From NCBI GenBank assembly GCA_902728285.1, contig CACVBU010001154.1, forward strand, positions 806,001 through 870,000: 64,000 bases of DNA, given 5' to 3'. Origin of the DNA: Clytia hemisphaerica (taxonomy: Eukaryota; Cnidaria; Hydrozoa; Leptothecata; Clytiidae). The notes under the pieces were generated by a model that had not been told where the DNA came from, did not search any database, and worked only from the letters and a program-made list of their open reading frames with translations. The translations under genes were made by a program, and so were the position numbers. The number at the start of each line of letters is the position of its first letter. Position 1 is the first letter of the stretch. Below are positions 33,963-45,434 of the stretch, piece after piece.

Positions 33963-34887
33963 AAAGAGTGAAGTTCAGTCCAGTAGGGTGACGTAGTTCA
34001 TACAAATTATCCTATAACATCTTTATTACATCTTACAAGGTTTGAAATGTTGTATATGAGAATAAGGTACTAATAATAACATTGATAGAACAAGAGCCAC
34101 AAAGATGGCTTAAATATTTCCTATTTCCTCTCATCCGGAATGCTTGATTATTCTTTTCGTTACCTTTTTTATACAGTCCAACTTCATTTTGATGGGAATC
34201 TAGTCTTTAAAAGAAAGTTTTTTTTTGTCTCAAACTCTCTTTTTCTGGAATTCATTTTCGATCCCTTGCAAGTTTGAGATAGAGCTTTGGAATCTTTTTG
34301 GACCATTTTTTTGACCATTTTTTAAATAGGTGACATTTCCACGTCTTTCCACGTCGATTGGAAAGATTACAGAAGATTCCCTTTCCAACTTTCTAATAAG
34401 TAGAAAGTCCATCTTTAGAATAGGTGGAAATACGTGGGAATTTCAATTTTCCATGTCTTTCCAATGGAAATAGGACTTTTCGCATCAATTGGAAAGTTAA
34501 AATGGTTACCTTATGTACCATCTTTCCACAAAATCATATTTGTAACTTTGCAACCAGTGAAAAGTCCACATTTCAAAATATGGATAAAAGTAAAAAAGTC
34601 TCCATCTAAACATTTTAAACGATTGAAAACTTGATCTTTAATCAAAATTGGTAAGATTGAATTAGTTGGTTACCTTCAAATCAGGAAATTTTTCCAACCA
34701 GCTGAAAGCTAAAATTCCCATCAAGGAACTGGAAACTTGAATCTAAAGTCTATTCACGATAAGCGTGCACTAAATTTTGCGCTTTTACTTGTTACTTCTC
34801 AACCAATGCTAATCTTAAAAAGTTTGCTATGTAAGTAGGAAGGAGCTTATTAATCTACTGTTAGTTTTTCCGTAAAATTTGAAAATA
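33963..34887. other. Non-coding stretch
   Basis: No gene recognised. Positions 34330-34520 have several GGAAAG/CTTTCC and ACGTGGAAA words, weakly palindromic. Confidence 0.4.
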
Positions 34888-35283
34888 CCTTATCGGGGAA
34901 AAAAATGTCGGGGGGAAAGTGAAGAAATTTTCCCAAGATGAAATTTTTCCCCGATATTTTATCACCCGACCAAACAATTTACCCGATTTTTTTATCCCCG
35001 ACCAAAATTTTTACCCAATCTAAATTGTTTACACCTTTAATAACCAAAATTAGTGCTTTAAACGTCGAATTACAAGATCTTTTTTCGAGCTATTAAAGGA
35101 AACCATTTAATTTGGACAATTTAGTTGGGTGAAAGTGACTAAATTGTAAATTTCGTCGGGGAAAAGTGACGAATTTAAATTTTGGTCGGGGGAAAGTGAC
35201 GAAAATGCCTCTAGGTGACGAAACTTTTCCCCGACGAAAAAAAACCCGACTAAATAAAACTCCGACATTTTTCCCCGATAAGG
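34888..35283. mobile_element. MITE with CCTTA ends, TA TSD
   Basis: The left end CCTTATCGGGGAAAAAAATG and right end CATTTTTCCCCGATAAGG are inverted repeats, TA on both sides (34886-34887, 35284-35285). Internal words GTCGGGGAAAAGTGACG and their inverse are scattered through it. Same end consensus as 19568 and 41563, with a different body. Confidence 0.8.
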
Positions 35284-35285
35284 TA

Positions 35286-35879
35286 ACATGAAGAAAAATG
35301 AAGAAGAAAAATTCAACTTTTTATAGATAGGTTGTATAAACGTTATTTTTACATCTTTGGAAAGCTTAAAGCTTGGCGATTTCAAAAATATACTCCCGGA
35401 AGTACATTTCTCCCAGGAAATTGTCATCCCCTCCAGAAAAAAAAGTACTCCCCATCGGAGACCCTTTACCCCCGCCCCGAGGGTAAAGTTTTAGCTTTAA
35501 AATAAGCCTCTAATTTTGTGTCTCAATTTTTTTTTTCTAAAAGAAATCCTGTAAAACTTGTATAGGGAGCGGTCATTAAGTATAGCATATACCGGGGTGG
35601 AAGGGATTTTTACGGTGATATTTTTGTTTTCGTACCCAATCGAAAATTCTCAAAAAAATTTCATACCCTACCAAAAAGTGGGATGAAATTTTCATATCCT
35701 ACCAGCTGCATAGACATGAAAGAACACTTTCATCTAAATGCCCTTTTTGGGCTTCAAAAAAGATAGCGTAAAAAGGCAATGTGGGGGCAATGTATATTTC
35801 ACACCCCAACAGAAACTATACACACACCTTAAAGGATCATTTTGGCAAGAGAGCTGTTCTTTAAATACCTGATAACTTA
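35286..35879. other. Non-coding stretch
   Basis: No gene. GGGAGTAC/GTACTCCCC words at 35390-35480 recur near 38255-38380. Confidence 0.35.
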
Positions 35880-37760
35880 TGCTACAGTTAGAATTGATGG
35901 TTTTGAAGAAACTAATTATAGAATCAACTAGATGGTTTTGAAGATTCTATTTGTAAGATAGATGGTTTTGAGGATTTTACGTTTAATTGATGGTTTGGAA
36001 GATCCTACTTCTAGAATTGATGATTTGAAGATCCTGCTTTTAATTAAACACGACGGTTTTTAAGATCCTATTTTTAAAATTGATGGTTTTGAAGATCCTA
36101 GTTGTACAAGTGATGGTCTTGAAAATTCTTCTTGTAGAAGTGATGGTCTTGAAAATTCTTCTTGTAGAAGTGACGGTCTTGAAAATTCTTGTTGTAGAAT
36201 TGATGGTCTTGAAGATTCTTGTTGTAGAAGGGATGGTCTTGAAAATTCTTGTTGTAGAAGGGATGGTCTTGAAGATTCTTGTTGTAGAAGGGATGGTCTT
36301 GAAAATTCTTGTTTTAGAAGGGATGGTCTTGAAGATTCTTGTTGTAGAAGGGATGGTCTTGAAGATTCTTGTTGCAGAAGTGATGGCCTTGGAAATTCTT
36401 GTTGTAGAAGTGATGGTCTTGAAAATTCTTGTTGTAGAAGGGATGGTCTTGAAGATTCTTGTTGTAGAAGGGATGGTCTTGAAGATTCTTGCTGTAGAAG
36501 TGATGGCCTTGGAAATTCTTGTTGTAGAAGTGATGGCCTTGGAAATTCTTGTTGTAGAATTGATGGTTTTGAAGATTCTTGTTGTAGAAGGGATGGTCTT
36601 GAAGATTCTTGTTGTAGAAGGGATGGTCTTGAAGATTCTTGTTGTAGAAGTGATGGCCTTGGAAATTCTTGTTGTAGAAGTGATGGTCTTGAAAATTCTT
36701 GTTGTAGAAGGGATGGTCTTGAAGATTTTTGTTGTAGAAGGGATGGTCTTGAAGATTCTTGTTTAAGAAGGGATGGTCTTGAAGATTCTTGCTGTAGAAG
36801 TGTTGGCCTTGGAAATTCTTGTTGTAGAAGTGATGGCCTTGGAAATTCTTGTTGTAGAATTGATGGTTTTGAAGATTCTTGTTGTAGAAGTGATGGCCTC
36901 GGAAATTCTTGTTGTAGAAGGGATGGTCTTGAAAATTCTTGTTGTAGAAGGGATGGTCTTGAAGATTCTTGTTGTAGAAGTGATGGCCTCGGAAATTCTT
37001 GTTGTAGAAGGGATGGTCTTGAAGATTCTTGTTGTAGAAGGGATGGTCTTGAAGATTCTTGTTGTAGAAGTGACGGTCTTGAAGATTTTTGTTGTAGAAG
37101 GGATGGTCTTGAAGATTCTTGTTGTAGAAGGGATGGTCTTGAAGACTCTTGTTGTAGAAGGGATGGTCTTGAAGATTCTTGTTGTAGAAGTGATGGCCTT
37201 GGAAATTCTTGTTGTAGAAGTGATGGCCTTGGAAATTCTTGTTGTAGAATTGATGGTTTTGAAGATTCTTGTTGTAGAAGGGTTCGTTTTGAAGATTCTT
37301 GTTGTAGAATTTATGTTCATAAAGATTCTTGCTGCCGTTGTTCTGTTGTAAAAATAGATAGTTTTGGTGATCCTATTTGTAAAATTAATGTTTTTGAAGA
37401 TCCTACTTGCAGAATTGATGGCTTTTGAGATCCTACTTGTACAATTGATGGATTTGAAAATCCTATATTGTAAAATTGAAGGTTTTGAAGATCCTACTTT
37501 AAAATTGATGGGTTTGAAGATCCTATTTGTAAAATTGATGGTTTTGAAGATCCTAAGTTGTAGAAGTGATTGTCTTGAAGATCCTACTTGTAGAATTGAT
37601 GGTTTCAAAGATCCTATTTGTAAATTTGATGGTTTTGAAGATCCTACTTGTAAATTGAAGGTTTTGAAGATCTCACTTGTAGAATTAATTGTTTTGAAGA
37701 TCATGCTTGTAAAATTGATGGTTTTGAAGATCTTACTCGCTAAATTGATAGCTTATTTGA
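35880..37760. repeat. 30 bp minisatellite, about 60 units
   Basis: Core unit GATGGTCTTGAAGATTCTTG followed by TTGTAGAAGG. The centre (about 36110-37300) is nearly homogeneous. Both edges (35880-36100, 37330-37760) hold diverged units with GATCCTA in place of GATTCTT. Because 30 is a multiple of three, long frames stay open on both strands (plus: MVLKILVVEG repeats; minus: TTRIFKTIPS repeats). I take these as by-products, though a repeat protein cannot be excluded. A three-unit pattern (GGCCTTGGAAATT, then TAGAATTGATGGTTTT) recurs near 36530, 36835 and 37200. Confidence 0.9.
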
Positions 37761-38952
37761 CATAAAAAAGTTGTTTTGGAAAAGTGTCAATTTTTGTGAC
37801 ACCTTACTGTCAGAGATGTTATCATGCTCAAGGTGTGAAAAATTTTATGTGTCGAACTTTTTTTATTTTGAAGCTAAATAAAAGTTAGGAATTTACAGAA
37901 AATTTTATGGCAAAAGCTCTATTATTTCAGTAGCTATTACCAATAATTTGACCTCCGAACAGAAACAGCCCCCCCCCCCTAGGCCCATGCTAGACCAAAT
38001 AGGGTTAAGGTATTTTTTACAATTAAGATCGTAATATTTGAGAAAAAAGGGAAATTCTCACGAAATCTTATAGCCACAATAAAATATGGAACGCTAGATT
38101 ATAAGATTCAAAAGGTTCAAGAATAGTCCAGTAAGGTCCCAAATTGAAACACTGGATTATATTTAACAAAAATTAAAAGTGACTCCTTTGCAAAAACTTC
38201 AAATTTCGAAAATCGAAGAAATAACCAAAATTCTCAACATAGTTTGACGCATATTAGGGGAGTACAAATTTCCCAGAGGGGGTACGAATTTCATGGGAAA
38301 AAAAATACCGGGCGTTTTTATATCCTGGAAAATAAGTAATTCGGGAGTACTTTTTTTCTGGGGAGTACTTATTTTTTGTTACACCGTCCCTAATTTAATT
38401 CCGACCCCTTACACCAACCCTTATCACGCCAGCGACGAAAAAATTAAGCCAATAAGAGCCGACGTAAAATGTGCCGATAAAATGTAAATAGATGTAAACA
38501 GTGCCCTAGGATGGATTCAAATCTTTAGAATCTTTTTTGTCCAACAAAAAACTTTTTTCGTTTTTTCATCTGTTTTGTTATTTTGTTTATGCTGTGCGGC
38601 TATTAACCGTATTAAGAGCAAGAAGCAAAATGGTGAAGGACGGGTTTAAGCTGGTAAGTTTGGAAGACAAAAGCTTTTGCACTTAGTTGAAATCTGTCAT
38701 TCAATTAATCTGGAATAGTATGACCTTCTCTAGAAATTTCGGTAAAATACATTTTGACGTATTTTGAAATTGCCCGATTAAAATGAGGGTCATTTTTCGT
38801 CTATTTTTTTCCCAAATTACCCTCAAAGTCATACTATTACTAACACAAATCGAGTCTAACTGTGTAATATGTAATATGTGAATATGTAATATAAATGTTA
38901 TATAAAGGATGGCTGCAAGCAAGCAACCAAACTGCACTCTTGTCATTTTCAA
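37761..38952. other. Non-coding stretch
   Basis: No gene recognised. A C-run lies at 37970-37979, and GGGGAGTAC words at 38258-38370. Confidence 0.4.
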
Positions 38953-39373
38953 GCCCCCCGTCAACCTGGTTGGCACAACATGATGACAGAAATGTCACCT
39001 GCAAGAACAAAAATCTCCATTTTTCATTTTTCTGACAAAAATTGAAAATTGAAAAACGAATTCATTTTTTGTGTTTTTTAATTCTTCAGAGATTTTTCCC
39101 CGGCGGGACGAGTGACCAGCCGGGCTGAAGAGAATCTTGGGACTAAAATATTGTCTTGACCGTGAAAGATCACCATCGATCCTACAGGACAGGGCACATA
39201 TGATAAAACTTCGCCTACATAGGAGAAAAATAAAAAATTGAAAATTGAATCTCAATTTTTCATTTTTCAATTTTCAATTTAAAAACAAAAATGGAAAAAT
39301 GGAAAAATGGAAAAATTCAATTTTCATTTCATTTTTAGTGGAAAAAATTGAATGGACGGAAGTACCCACGCAT
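38953..39373 (-). repeat. Inverted pair, right copy (partner 33498-33962)
   Basis: Carries the same words in inverted order: GATCACCATCGATCCTACAG and GGACGGAAGTACCCACGC. No reading frame. Confidence 0.8.
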
Positions 39374-39871
39374 TCGGATTGTCCAGATTGAACGTACTTA
39401 CTAAAATAAATTGTTTAAAAACATTCCAAAACATTTCACAAATTTCACCTCATTGATTTCATTGAGTCTGATTTTTTTCTAATTTTGAAAAACCCGATTA
39501 TCACAATTCTTTTCTCCAGATTGTGAACTCTCTTGCTTTTTTAATTGTTATTTTCTCAGGTTGTTGGATTTTTGAAATCTATATCGTGTGTTGAGGCTGT
39601 TCAAAATAGATTTATTGAAGAGAAGGTAGTCATATTTGATTTTTTTCTTCTCGACTTTAGCTCCAGCTAGAATTAGCATAATAAAGTGCTCTTTATCCGT
39701 CTGTATGTCATATGGATCTTTGAAATATTAAACGATGCTCTTGTAAAATACCTAACCCAAATGAATATTTAGCTAGACTGGTATTGAAGTCAAAATACAA
39801 GGTTCTATTCCCATATAACTTAGGATGAAAGTGACAGCTTCATTTCATATTTTGTTGCCCTTTCGTCTCAA

Positions 39872-40415
39872 ATGACGCCCGAAGCTATTATAAATGCAGA
39901 CGATAACATTCTCAAAATGCATGGCTTGTTAGCGGATGGAGACATTATCAGACTTTGAGTGTTCTGCCGCTTGATTGACGAGAACTCAAGAAAAGTAGAG
40001 TTGAAGAACACACTAAATACGTCTTCAAACAGTCAACAGCAGCAACAACAAAGTAACAAAGAGCTTAAATCAAAAACAGTATATTACACATGGCAGAATT
40101 ATGACCATAATTCCAGGAAATATTGCATTGTTAAAAGTAGTAAAGGTGGTGGACCAAAGAAAAAGAAAATGCCACTCATACACAAGGGATGAACTTTTAG
40201 AATTGTGCAAGAAGATGTACTGGGTCAAGAGGGTAATAAAACATTTTGATGATATTTCTAGTTTTCAGTTAGCCGACCATGCTGGGAATGTTATTACCAA
40301 CACTTTGAGAGATGAAGACAACAATGAATCACCTTTCACAATTGGGAACTTGGTTAAAACCCATAATATACATCGTTTTTTCATTTTCTTTAAAACACGG
40401 TCGATAACATATTAA
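39872..40415 (+). pseudogene. Broken coding segment, family not recognised
   Basis: From ATG at 39872 the frame reads MTPEAIINADD, then MHGLLADGDIIRL, an in-frame TGA at 39956, then FCRLIDENSRKVELKNTLN, a polar Q-rich stretch, YYTWQNYDHNSRKY and a basic GGGPKKKK. After a frameshift near 40175 it continues YTRDELLELCKKMYW up to about 40415. The continuous protein-like composition across stop and shift argues for an eroded gene. The window next to it contains other transposase relics, so it may be a mobile-element protein. No function is proposed. Confidence 0.45.
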
Positions 40416-41388
40416 CATTCCGCGAATTGATTAATACAACTCGGCAAATTTTTCAAGTGATCCTGATGATGACGACCATCCACCATCCCATAGTTGCTAA
40501 CTTATGAGAATGGAAATGCGGGACGACAAGCGAGCGGAGCGAGCGAGCGAGCGAGCGAAAAAAATGAGCTTGGGGTTAGCTTACCTACTCCAGATGTGGA
40601 TTTCGCTATCTACACGCTTTGCTCTAAAGGTACAATGAGAAATATAACATCTGTGGACATTGGCTATACAAATGTTTACAACGAGGTGCTCGTTGTAAAA
40701 ACGGCGCCCCATTTGAGCCATTTCTCACCCGCCAAATCTATCAAAAATAATCTACCCCATAATCCTTTGCAGCAAAATCAAAACAAACCTTGAAGCGGCG
40801 TTTAGTTTCCAGGATATTGTTTTAAACGCGGTCTTGTATGAATTCGTCCAACAAAGATGTCAGATTGTTTGTTTTCACCCATCCCTTTACAACTTCAGCG
40901 TGGCAGGTAGAAAACAATTACAATCTGTTCTCAGGTTAGGGGTTTGGGGGCTTCAGTCGCCATTTTCGAAATGAGCGTTTGAAGAAAAAACACTGTTGTG
41001 GAGCAATACCGTCTTTAGCCGGGAATCACGCGCATTAGCCTCAATAAATAGCGAAGGGAAGAAACGAGGAAGTGAGTTTGTGCTTGTGGAAACATATTTT
41101 CTATCATTTCTATATTTTTTCCAAGAGTTCTACGAATTTCTGAGTTTTCTCGAAAATGGGGGACATCTAAGGTATGCGGGCGGAATTCGGGACAAAGAGC
41201 TTAAATGCGGGGCTGTCCCGCTCCGCCAAACGTACTTTCGTACCTCTGCGTCGAGAGAGAGATTTCCTGTGATCATATCGAATGGGTTTTCCAAAAACTG
41301 AATTCTTAACAAGACAGTTGTTATTTTACAGTTTTGATCAAAGTTTTGATGATGTTTCTCGTGCGTTCAAAGCAGAGCATGAAGTATT
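40416..41388. other. Mostly non-coding stretch
   Basis: A (GCGA)n microsatellite at about 40530-40558. Open frames at 40494-40793 and 40996-41301 show no recognised motif. TTACAG at 41325-41330 could be an acceptor for the following reading frame. Confidence 0.35.
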
Positions 41389-42133
41389 TTGGCTTTGCAC
41401 TTGGCGTTGAGCATTGAGAATCCTGCCAGTCATTGGACGCTTACACTATGGAAAACAGGAACAGATAAATTAGTCTGTTGCGATTCTCGTGGACGGGCCG
41501 TAACGGACGAATTCTTTAACGAATTGATCCTTTATACTGAGAAATTTTACAATGTCGAACTACCTTATTGGTATATATTTTCGCGTGTTACAAATTTTCG
41601 CGGGTACTTAATTTCGCGAGTTTTTTGGTCAATTTTCGCGAAATTTAATACTGTTTAAATTTTTCAAAATTACAAAATCGCGAAATTAAATACACGCGAA
41701 AAAATTTTGTTAGTATTTTTACATCAAAAACGTTGTGTTTCAAGCAAAATCAGTCTTTTTCTTGCTTTATATTCCCACTTTCTGAAAATACCTAGTTTAG
41801 TGAATCGCGAAATTTAATACACGCGAAAATTTTCCAGAAGTCATCAATCGCGAAATTTAATACACGCGAAACACGTTTTTTCGAAAAAATTTCGCGATTC
41901 GCGAAAATTTGTAACACGCGAAAATATATACCAATAAGGTAGATGGTTTTGGTGTATGCTACTGCCATGATCCAGATGCTCACTATGGTAGTTTTGACTG
42001 CACTGAAAAATGCGAAGCACCTTCATATCCATTACAAAGATGTAGTACTGTCTGTGGAATAGTGACTATTGTAATGAGTAGTATATGTTGCTTTTCCCGC
42101 GAATGGTTCATTCGAAAAAACCTCACAGCATAA
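41389..42133 (+). pseudogene. Cys-rich reading frame split by a MITE
   Basis: Open from 41389 through KTGTDKLVCCDSRGRAVTDE, then FFNELILYTEKFYNVE up to the MITE at 41563. Past the element and its duplicated TA the same frame resumes at 41942: DGFGVCYCHDPDAHYG, then FDCTEKCEAPSYPLQRCSTV, a short hydrophobic run (GIVTIVMSSICC) and a stop at 42131. Thus about 120 codons were continuous before insertion. The many Cys and the hydrophobic run suggest an extracellular or membrane-attached protein. The family is not recognised. The upstream border is probably the acceptor near 41330. With the MITE in place the product would be altered, unless the MITE lies in, or is spliced as, an intron. Confidence 0.55.
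41563..41939. mobile_element. MITE with CCTTA ends, TA TSD, inside a reading frame
   Basis: The ends CCTTATTGGTATATATTTTC and GAAAATATATACCAATAAGG are perfect inverted repeats, TA at 41561-41562 and 41940-41941. Internal words TTCGCGGGTACTTAATTTCG, CGCGAAATTTAATACACGCG and similar alternate in both orientations. Confidence 0.9.
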
Positions 42134-42170
42134 CCACTATCTAAAAAATCCAACAACGTACAATAGATAC

Positions 42171-42654
42171 TTGCGACATGTCGTAATGATTTGGTTTGCT
42201 AAAGATTTCATCGATGTGTCCAATTTGATTGATCCAAACAATGATGATACAGTCTCTGATTCAGATGTCGACATGGAGATGGTCGAGCGTTGTGAAAGTA
42301 CACCACAAGATGAAGTTTCCGGAGTAACAGAAGAGAATATCAGGCAACGAGAACCAAAACCAAAGCTGTCTATAACGCCGCCAATCCCGAATGTCGGACA
42401 GTCCAAACCTAAAAAAGAAACGATTTTTGAATGTGAGAAATGCGATTACCAAAGTAATCGAAAAAACAATTTAGTTAGACATATGAACAAAGTACATGGA
42501 GGAGAACAAAACAAATCCTTAAATTACACAGGAAATTCATTATGTTTAACGTGTGGTGACCGCTTCCGACGAATTATCGATTTCAAGACTCACTTATCCA
42601 AAGTTCATGGGATAGTTTTCCACACAGAGGAGAAACGATTCCAATGTGAGAAGG
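42171..42654 (+). CDS. C2H2 zinc-finger exon, probably of a MULE-type gene
   Basis: An acidic N-terminal stretch (NNDDTVSDSDVDMEMVE) is followed by two C2H2 fingers: CEKCDYQSNRKNNLVRHMNK-VH (C-X2-C-X12-H-X4-H) and CLTCGDRFRRIIDFKTHLSK-VH with the same spacing. A third may begin at FQCEK. The exon ends at a GTAAGA donor (42655). The start is uncertain: AAAG near 42205 could be an acceptor. C2H2 fingers are common N-terminal DNA-binding parts of animal MULE-derived proteins, and MULE-type exons follow on the same strand, so I read them as one gene. The exon phase to the next piece could not be matched, so they might be two genes. Confidence 0.6.
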
Positions 42655-43009
42655 GTAAGAACACATTGCTCATGAATTTTAAAATAAATTGGGAAAATTG
42701 AAAGTCAGACTTCAGCTAAAAAGTTTTTTTGTTGTAATGAAAATGATCTATTTGTCATTTAGTAAATAGTTGTTTCCTATTAGTCTATCAGAATTACGTT
42801 TTTACCATGAAAAAATGTTTTTGGGTGAAATTTAGCACACTTTTAATCTTTCTTTATGGAACATTCAAATTTACTTTCGAAAACTTTTTGAAAATCTTGT
42901 TTACATACAGGCACTCAAGACAGCTAAAAAGAAAGTATTCGAGGAAAAACCTTTATGCCAAATCTCTAATGGATCTTTTCTTCGTATTTAGACAGAAGCA
43001 GCCAACGAG

Positions 43010-43535
43010 CCAATTTCCCCGAAATATCTGTTTCCCTTTTCCAGGAGAGAGCGTTTTTTGAAAAATGGGGAAACAGATCCGATTTTCTAGAAAAGACCTT
43101 TTCCTTAAAACTATCTGTTTCCCCGCTCCAGCTGATGACGTCATCAGAGAGAAACAGATCAATATTTATAGGAGATGACATAATAAATTGGGAAACAGAT
43201 ATCTGTTTCCAAAAAAATATGATATTGCATTGGAAACAGATTGAACTTTCAGGGGGAAAACAGATATCAATCACAAAAAGCAAGGGAAACAGATGGAAAT
43301 TTCCAGGAGAGGGAAACAGATATCCTATTCCTTATAAGCTTGGGAGAACATATCAAAATTTTAATTTTGAAAATTGTGAAAACAGATCAAATTTTCTAGG
43401 GAAAATACTTTGAGATTAAAAATTTAGGTTTTGAGGAGAAACAGATCTTCATTTCTAGGAATAAGATTTTTTAGACTTTTGACCAACAGATCAAGTTTTC
43501 CAGGAAGACAATGCCTGGGAAACAGATTTTTAAAA
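43010..43535. repeat. Cluster of about 13 AAACAGAT motifs
   Basis: GGGAAACAGAT or its inverse ATCTGTTTCCC occurs near 43027, 43070, 43115, 43150, 43190, 43200, 43230, 43255, 43284, 43310, 43378, 43438 and 43517, often followed by a TTTTCTAGG or TTTCCAGG word about eight bases later. Irregular spacing, both orientations, no reading frame. It lies between C2H2 and MULE exons. Confidence 0.75.
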
Positions 43536-43583
43536 AAAGGACCTCGCTTGATGCTTTCGTTTAGAATTTTTGTGCTGGAAAAG

Positions 43584-44225
43584 CGATATTGAGGGTCAAA
43601 ACAAATGCTCATTCGTTAAATTTATGTCATCGAAACCAAACAAGGAGGGACATATTGTTACAATCTGGCAGTGTAATCGGACCGGGAAGTACAAACCTAA
43701 AAGAAGAAACAAACGAAGAACTAAATCTAGTAGTAACTCACCCGAAGTCACCACAGTATTTCCTTCTCAGACAATGGTAAAATATGCCATACCCATTACG
43801 GCCATTATGATATAAGTGAGGAATCATTATCTAGATACCTTAAGTAAAATAGTGATACCTTTTACTTTCAGGAACATGCAAAATAGATAAAAATTGCATA
43901 AAGACAACAAAACCAGACAATGGAATATGCCATACCCATTACGGTCATCAAATAGAAATCCAACATACTAGGATCGACCAAACAGAAAGAAAGGCTATTG
44001 CAGCTCAGCTCAGTATGGGGCTTCCAGCGAAGAAGATACTCTCAAAGAAGCGAGATGAATTATGCTTGACGGAATCAGCAACTATTGACAGTCTCAGAAG
44101 AATGAACAAAAGGGACATAAAAATATTGAGTGATCCGGCACATCAATGATGTTAAAAGTGTACTGTCATGGAACAGAGAGTGGAATGGAAAGCCAAATAG
44201 CCCTATTCAGTATTACAAACTACAA
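43584..44225 (+). pseudogene. MULE-type protein, pre-catalytic region (broken)
   Basis: Piece one (to 43762): CSFVKFMSSKPNKEG, then IWQCNRTGKYKPKRRNKRR, the zinc-binding-like segment that precedes animal MULE transposase domains. After TTTCAG at about 43870: CHTHYGHQIEIQHTRI, then AIAAQLSMGLPAKKIL and a basic helix, as in the family pattern THxGHxxxxxHLxL..xIAxxLxxGxxxxxIL. A single-base frameshift near 44145 leads to SVLSWNREW and QYYKLQ, ending at a GTATTC donor (44226). ACAATGG..ATATGCCATACCC is present twice (43772 and 43918), a partial exon duplication. Frameshift and duplication suggest decay. Confidence 0.65.
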
Positions 44226-45116
44226 GGTATTCAATTTGTTACAATGAGACTTGTTTTTTCCTGAAAAGTAGTTCAAGCTTTAAATCGTTCTATATTCTGA
44301 TCTAGGAGTTAGAAGCTCACTCATAGCTCACTGGATAGCTTAGATTCTCCTATTTTCAGCTTGTAAAAAATTCTCGGAGGTCAGTTGATTGACAGCTAAG
44401 TGGTTAGATAAAGAAAATACAAAAGGAATTGACAGAAAGATGCCTTTTGGTAAAAATTCGAATTTATTCTCCAAAAGGCAAGCAAGTCGACTACGACAGC
44501 AATTATTTATAAATGACAAAAACTTTTTATATAAGGAACAATTGATGAACAACACAAGAGTGTTGTTGGGAAAGACGACTTCATGATTGTCATTTAAACT
44601 GAAAGCCAACGAAATCTGCTCCAAAGATTTGGATTTTGAGACTAAAAACTCTCAATATTCTGAAATAATTAAAGCTTCAAAGCAAACAAAAAACTTTGTC
44701 AGGTAAGATTGAGAAGAGGCTGTTTTATCATGTTTATGATTTTTGTGTCAATGGATAGTAGTAAACTTCCAACAGTAACTTAAATGTGTATCAATTTTGA
44801 CAGTAATCAATTTTGATGGATTTGGCGGTTTTTAGTAAAATCTGCCAAATTAAATACCTGCCGAAATCTTGAAAATTGACCAAAATCGTATTTTATTGTT
44901 AATTTTGTTTGTCTTTACTACCTGTATTTTTTATACATAAAATTTAATGACAAATAAGTGTTTCTATGTGGCAGAGGGAACAAAGTATCTTTTTCCTCAT
45001 AGTCGAAAGGGGTCATTTTTTATCTATACACAACAAAATTAATATACGTAAGGTAATTTCTACAATTAATCTTTAAATCAATCCTTATCATTGTAAACTT
45101 TATTTAATCTTTTCAG
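44226..45116. other. Intron or deletion where the catalytic exons are expected
   Basis: The transposase core with its three acidic residues should lie here. I found no matching frame. The 65-codon frame at 44389-44586 (RKMPFGKNSNLFSKRQASRL) does not match it. Positions 44815-45060 resemble the CCTTA MITE family (TTTGGCGG, CTGCCAAATTAAATACCTGC, ending GTAAGGTA) without a clear left end. Confidence 0.45.
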
Positions 45117-45240
45117 CTACTATGAGCATTGTTTAGAGAAAGTTGAGCATTGGGCGTATTTCTATCGGTTTGGCACAGGAATAAACACAAATATGTTATG
45201 TGAGGCGTTTCACCGGGTATTCAAGTACGATTACTTGAAT
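45117..45240 (+). CDS. MULE-type protein, post-catalytic exon
   Basis: After TTTTCAG the frame reads YYEHCLEKVEHWAYFYRFGT, then GINTNMLCEAFHRVFKYDYL. Animal MULE proteins have WAYCYR..GINTNMHLEAFHRVLKxxYL at this place. The exon end is unclear: no GT donor follows in frame, and the frame closes at 45274. The gene may be broken here. Confidence 0.65.
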
Positions 45241-45434
45241 AAAAAGAAAATTGCTTTTGGCAATGATGGAATATAATAAGGATCAAATCTTTAACATAGT
45301 TACTAAGGTATCTATTAAGATTCCTGTTAATTCAAATTGATCCGTTACACAACGAAGAATTACCTATTTCTTCATTAACTAACATATTAAGTATAGAGGA
45401 TAAAAGAGTAAAGAATTTCTTGAATTTCTTTTAG

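Noticed and set aside
36763..37704. A 313-residue minus-strand protein of TTRIFKTIPS repeats
   Set aside because: A 30 bp period keeps all frames open unless a unit contains a stop; there is no non-repetitive start, signal or domain.
40494..41301. Protein-coding exons between 40.5 and 41.3 kb
   Set aside because: Frames include a (GCGA)n tract and lack any recognised motif or consistent splice borders.
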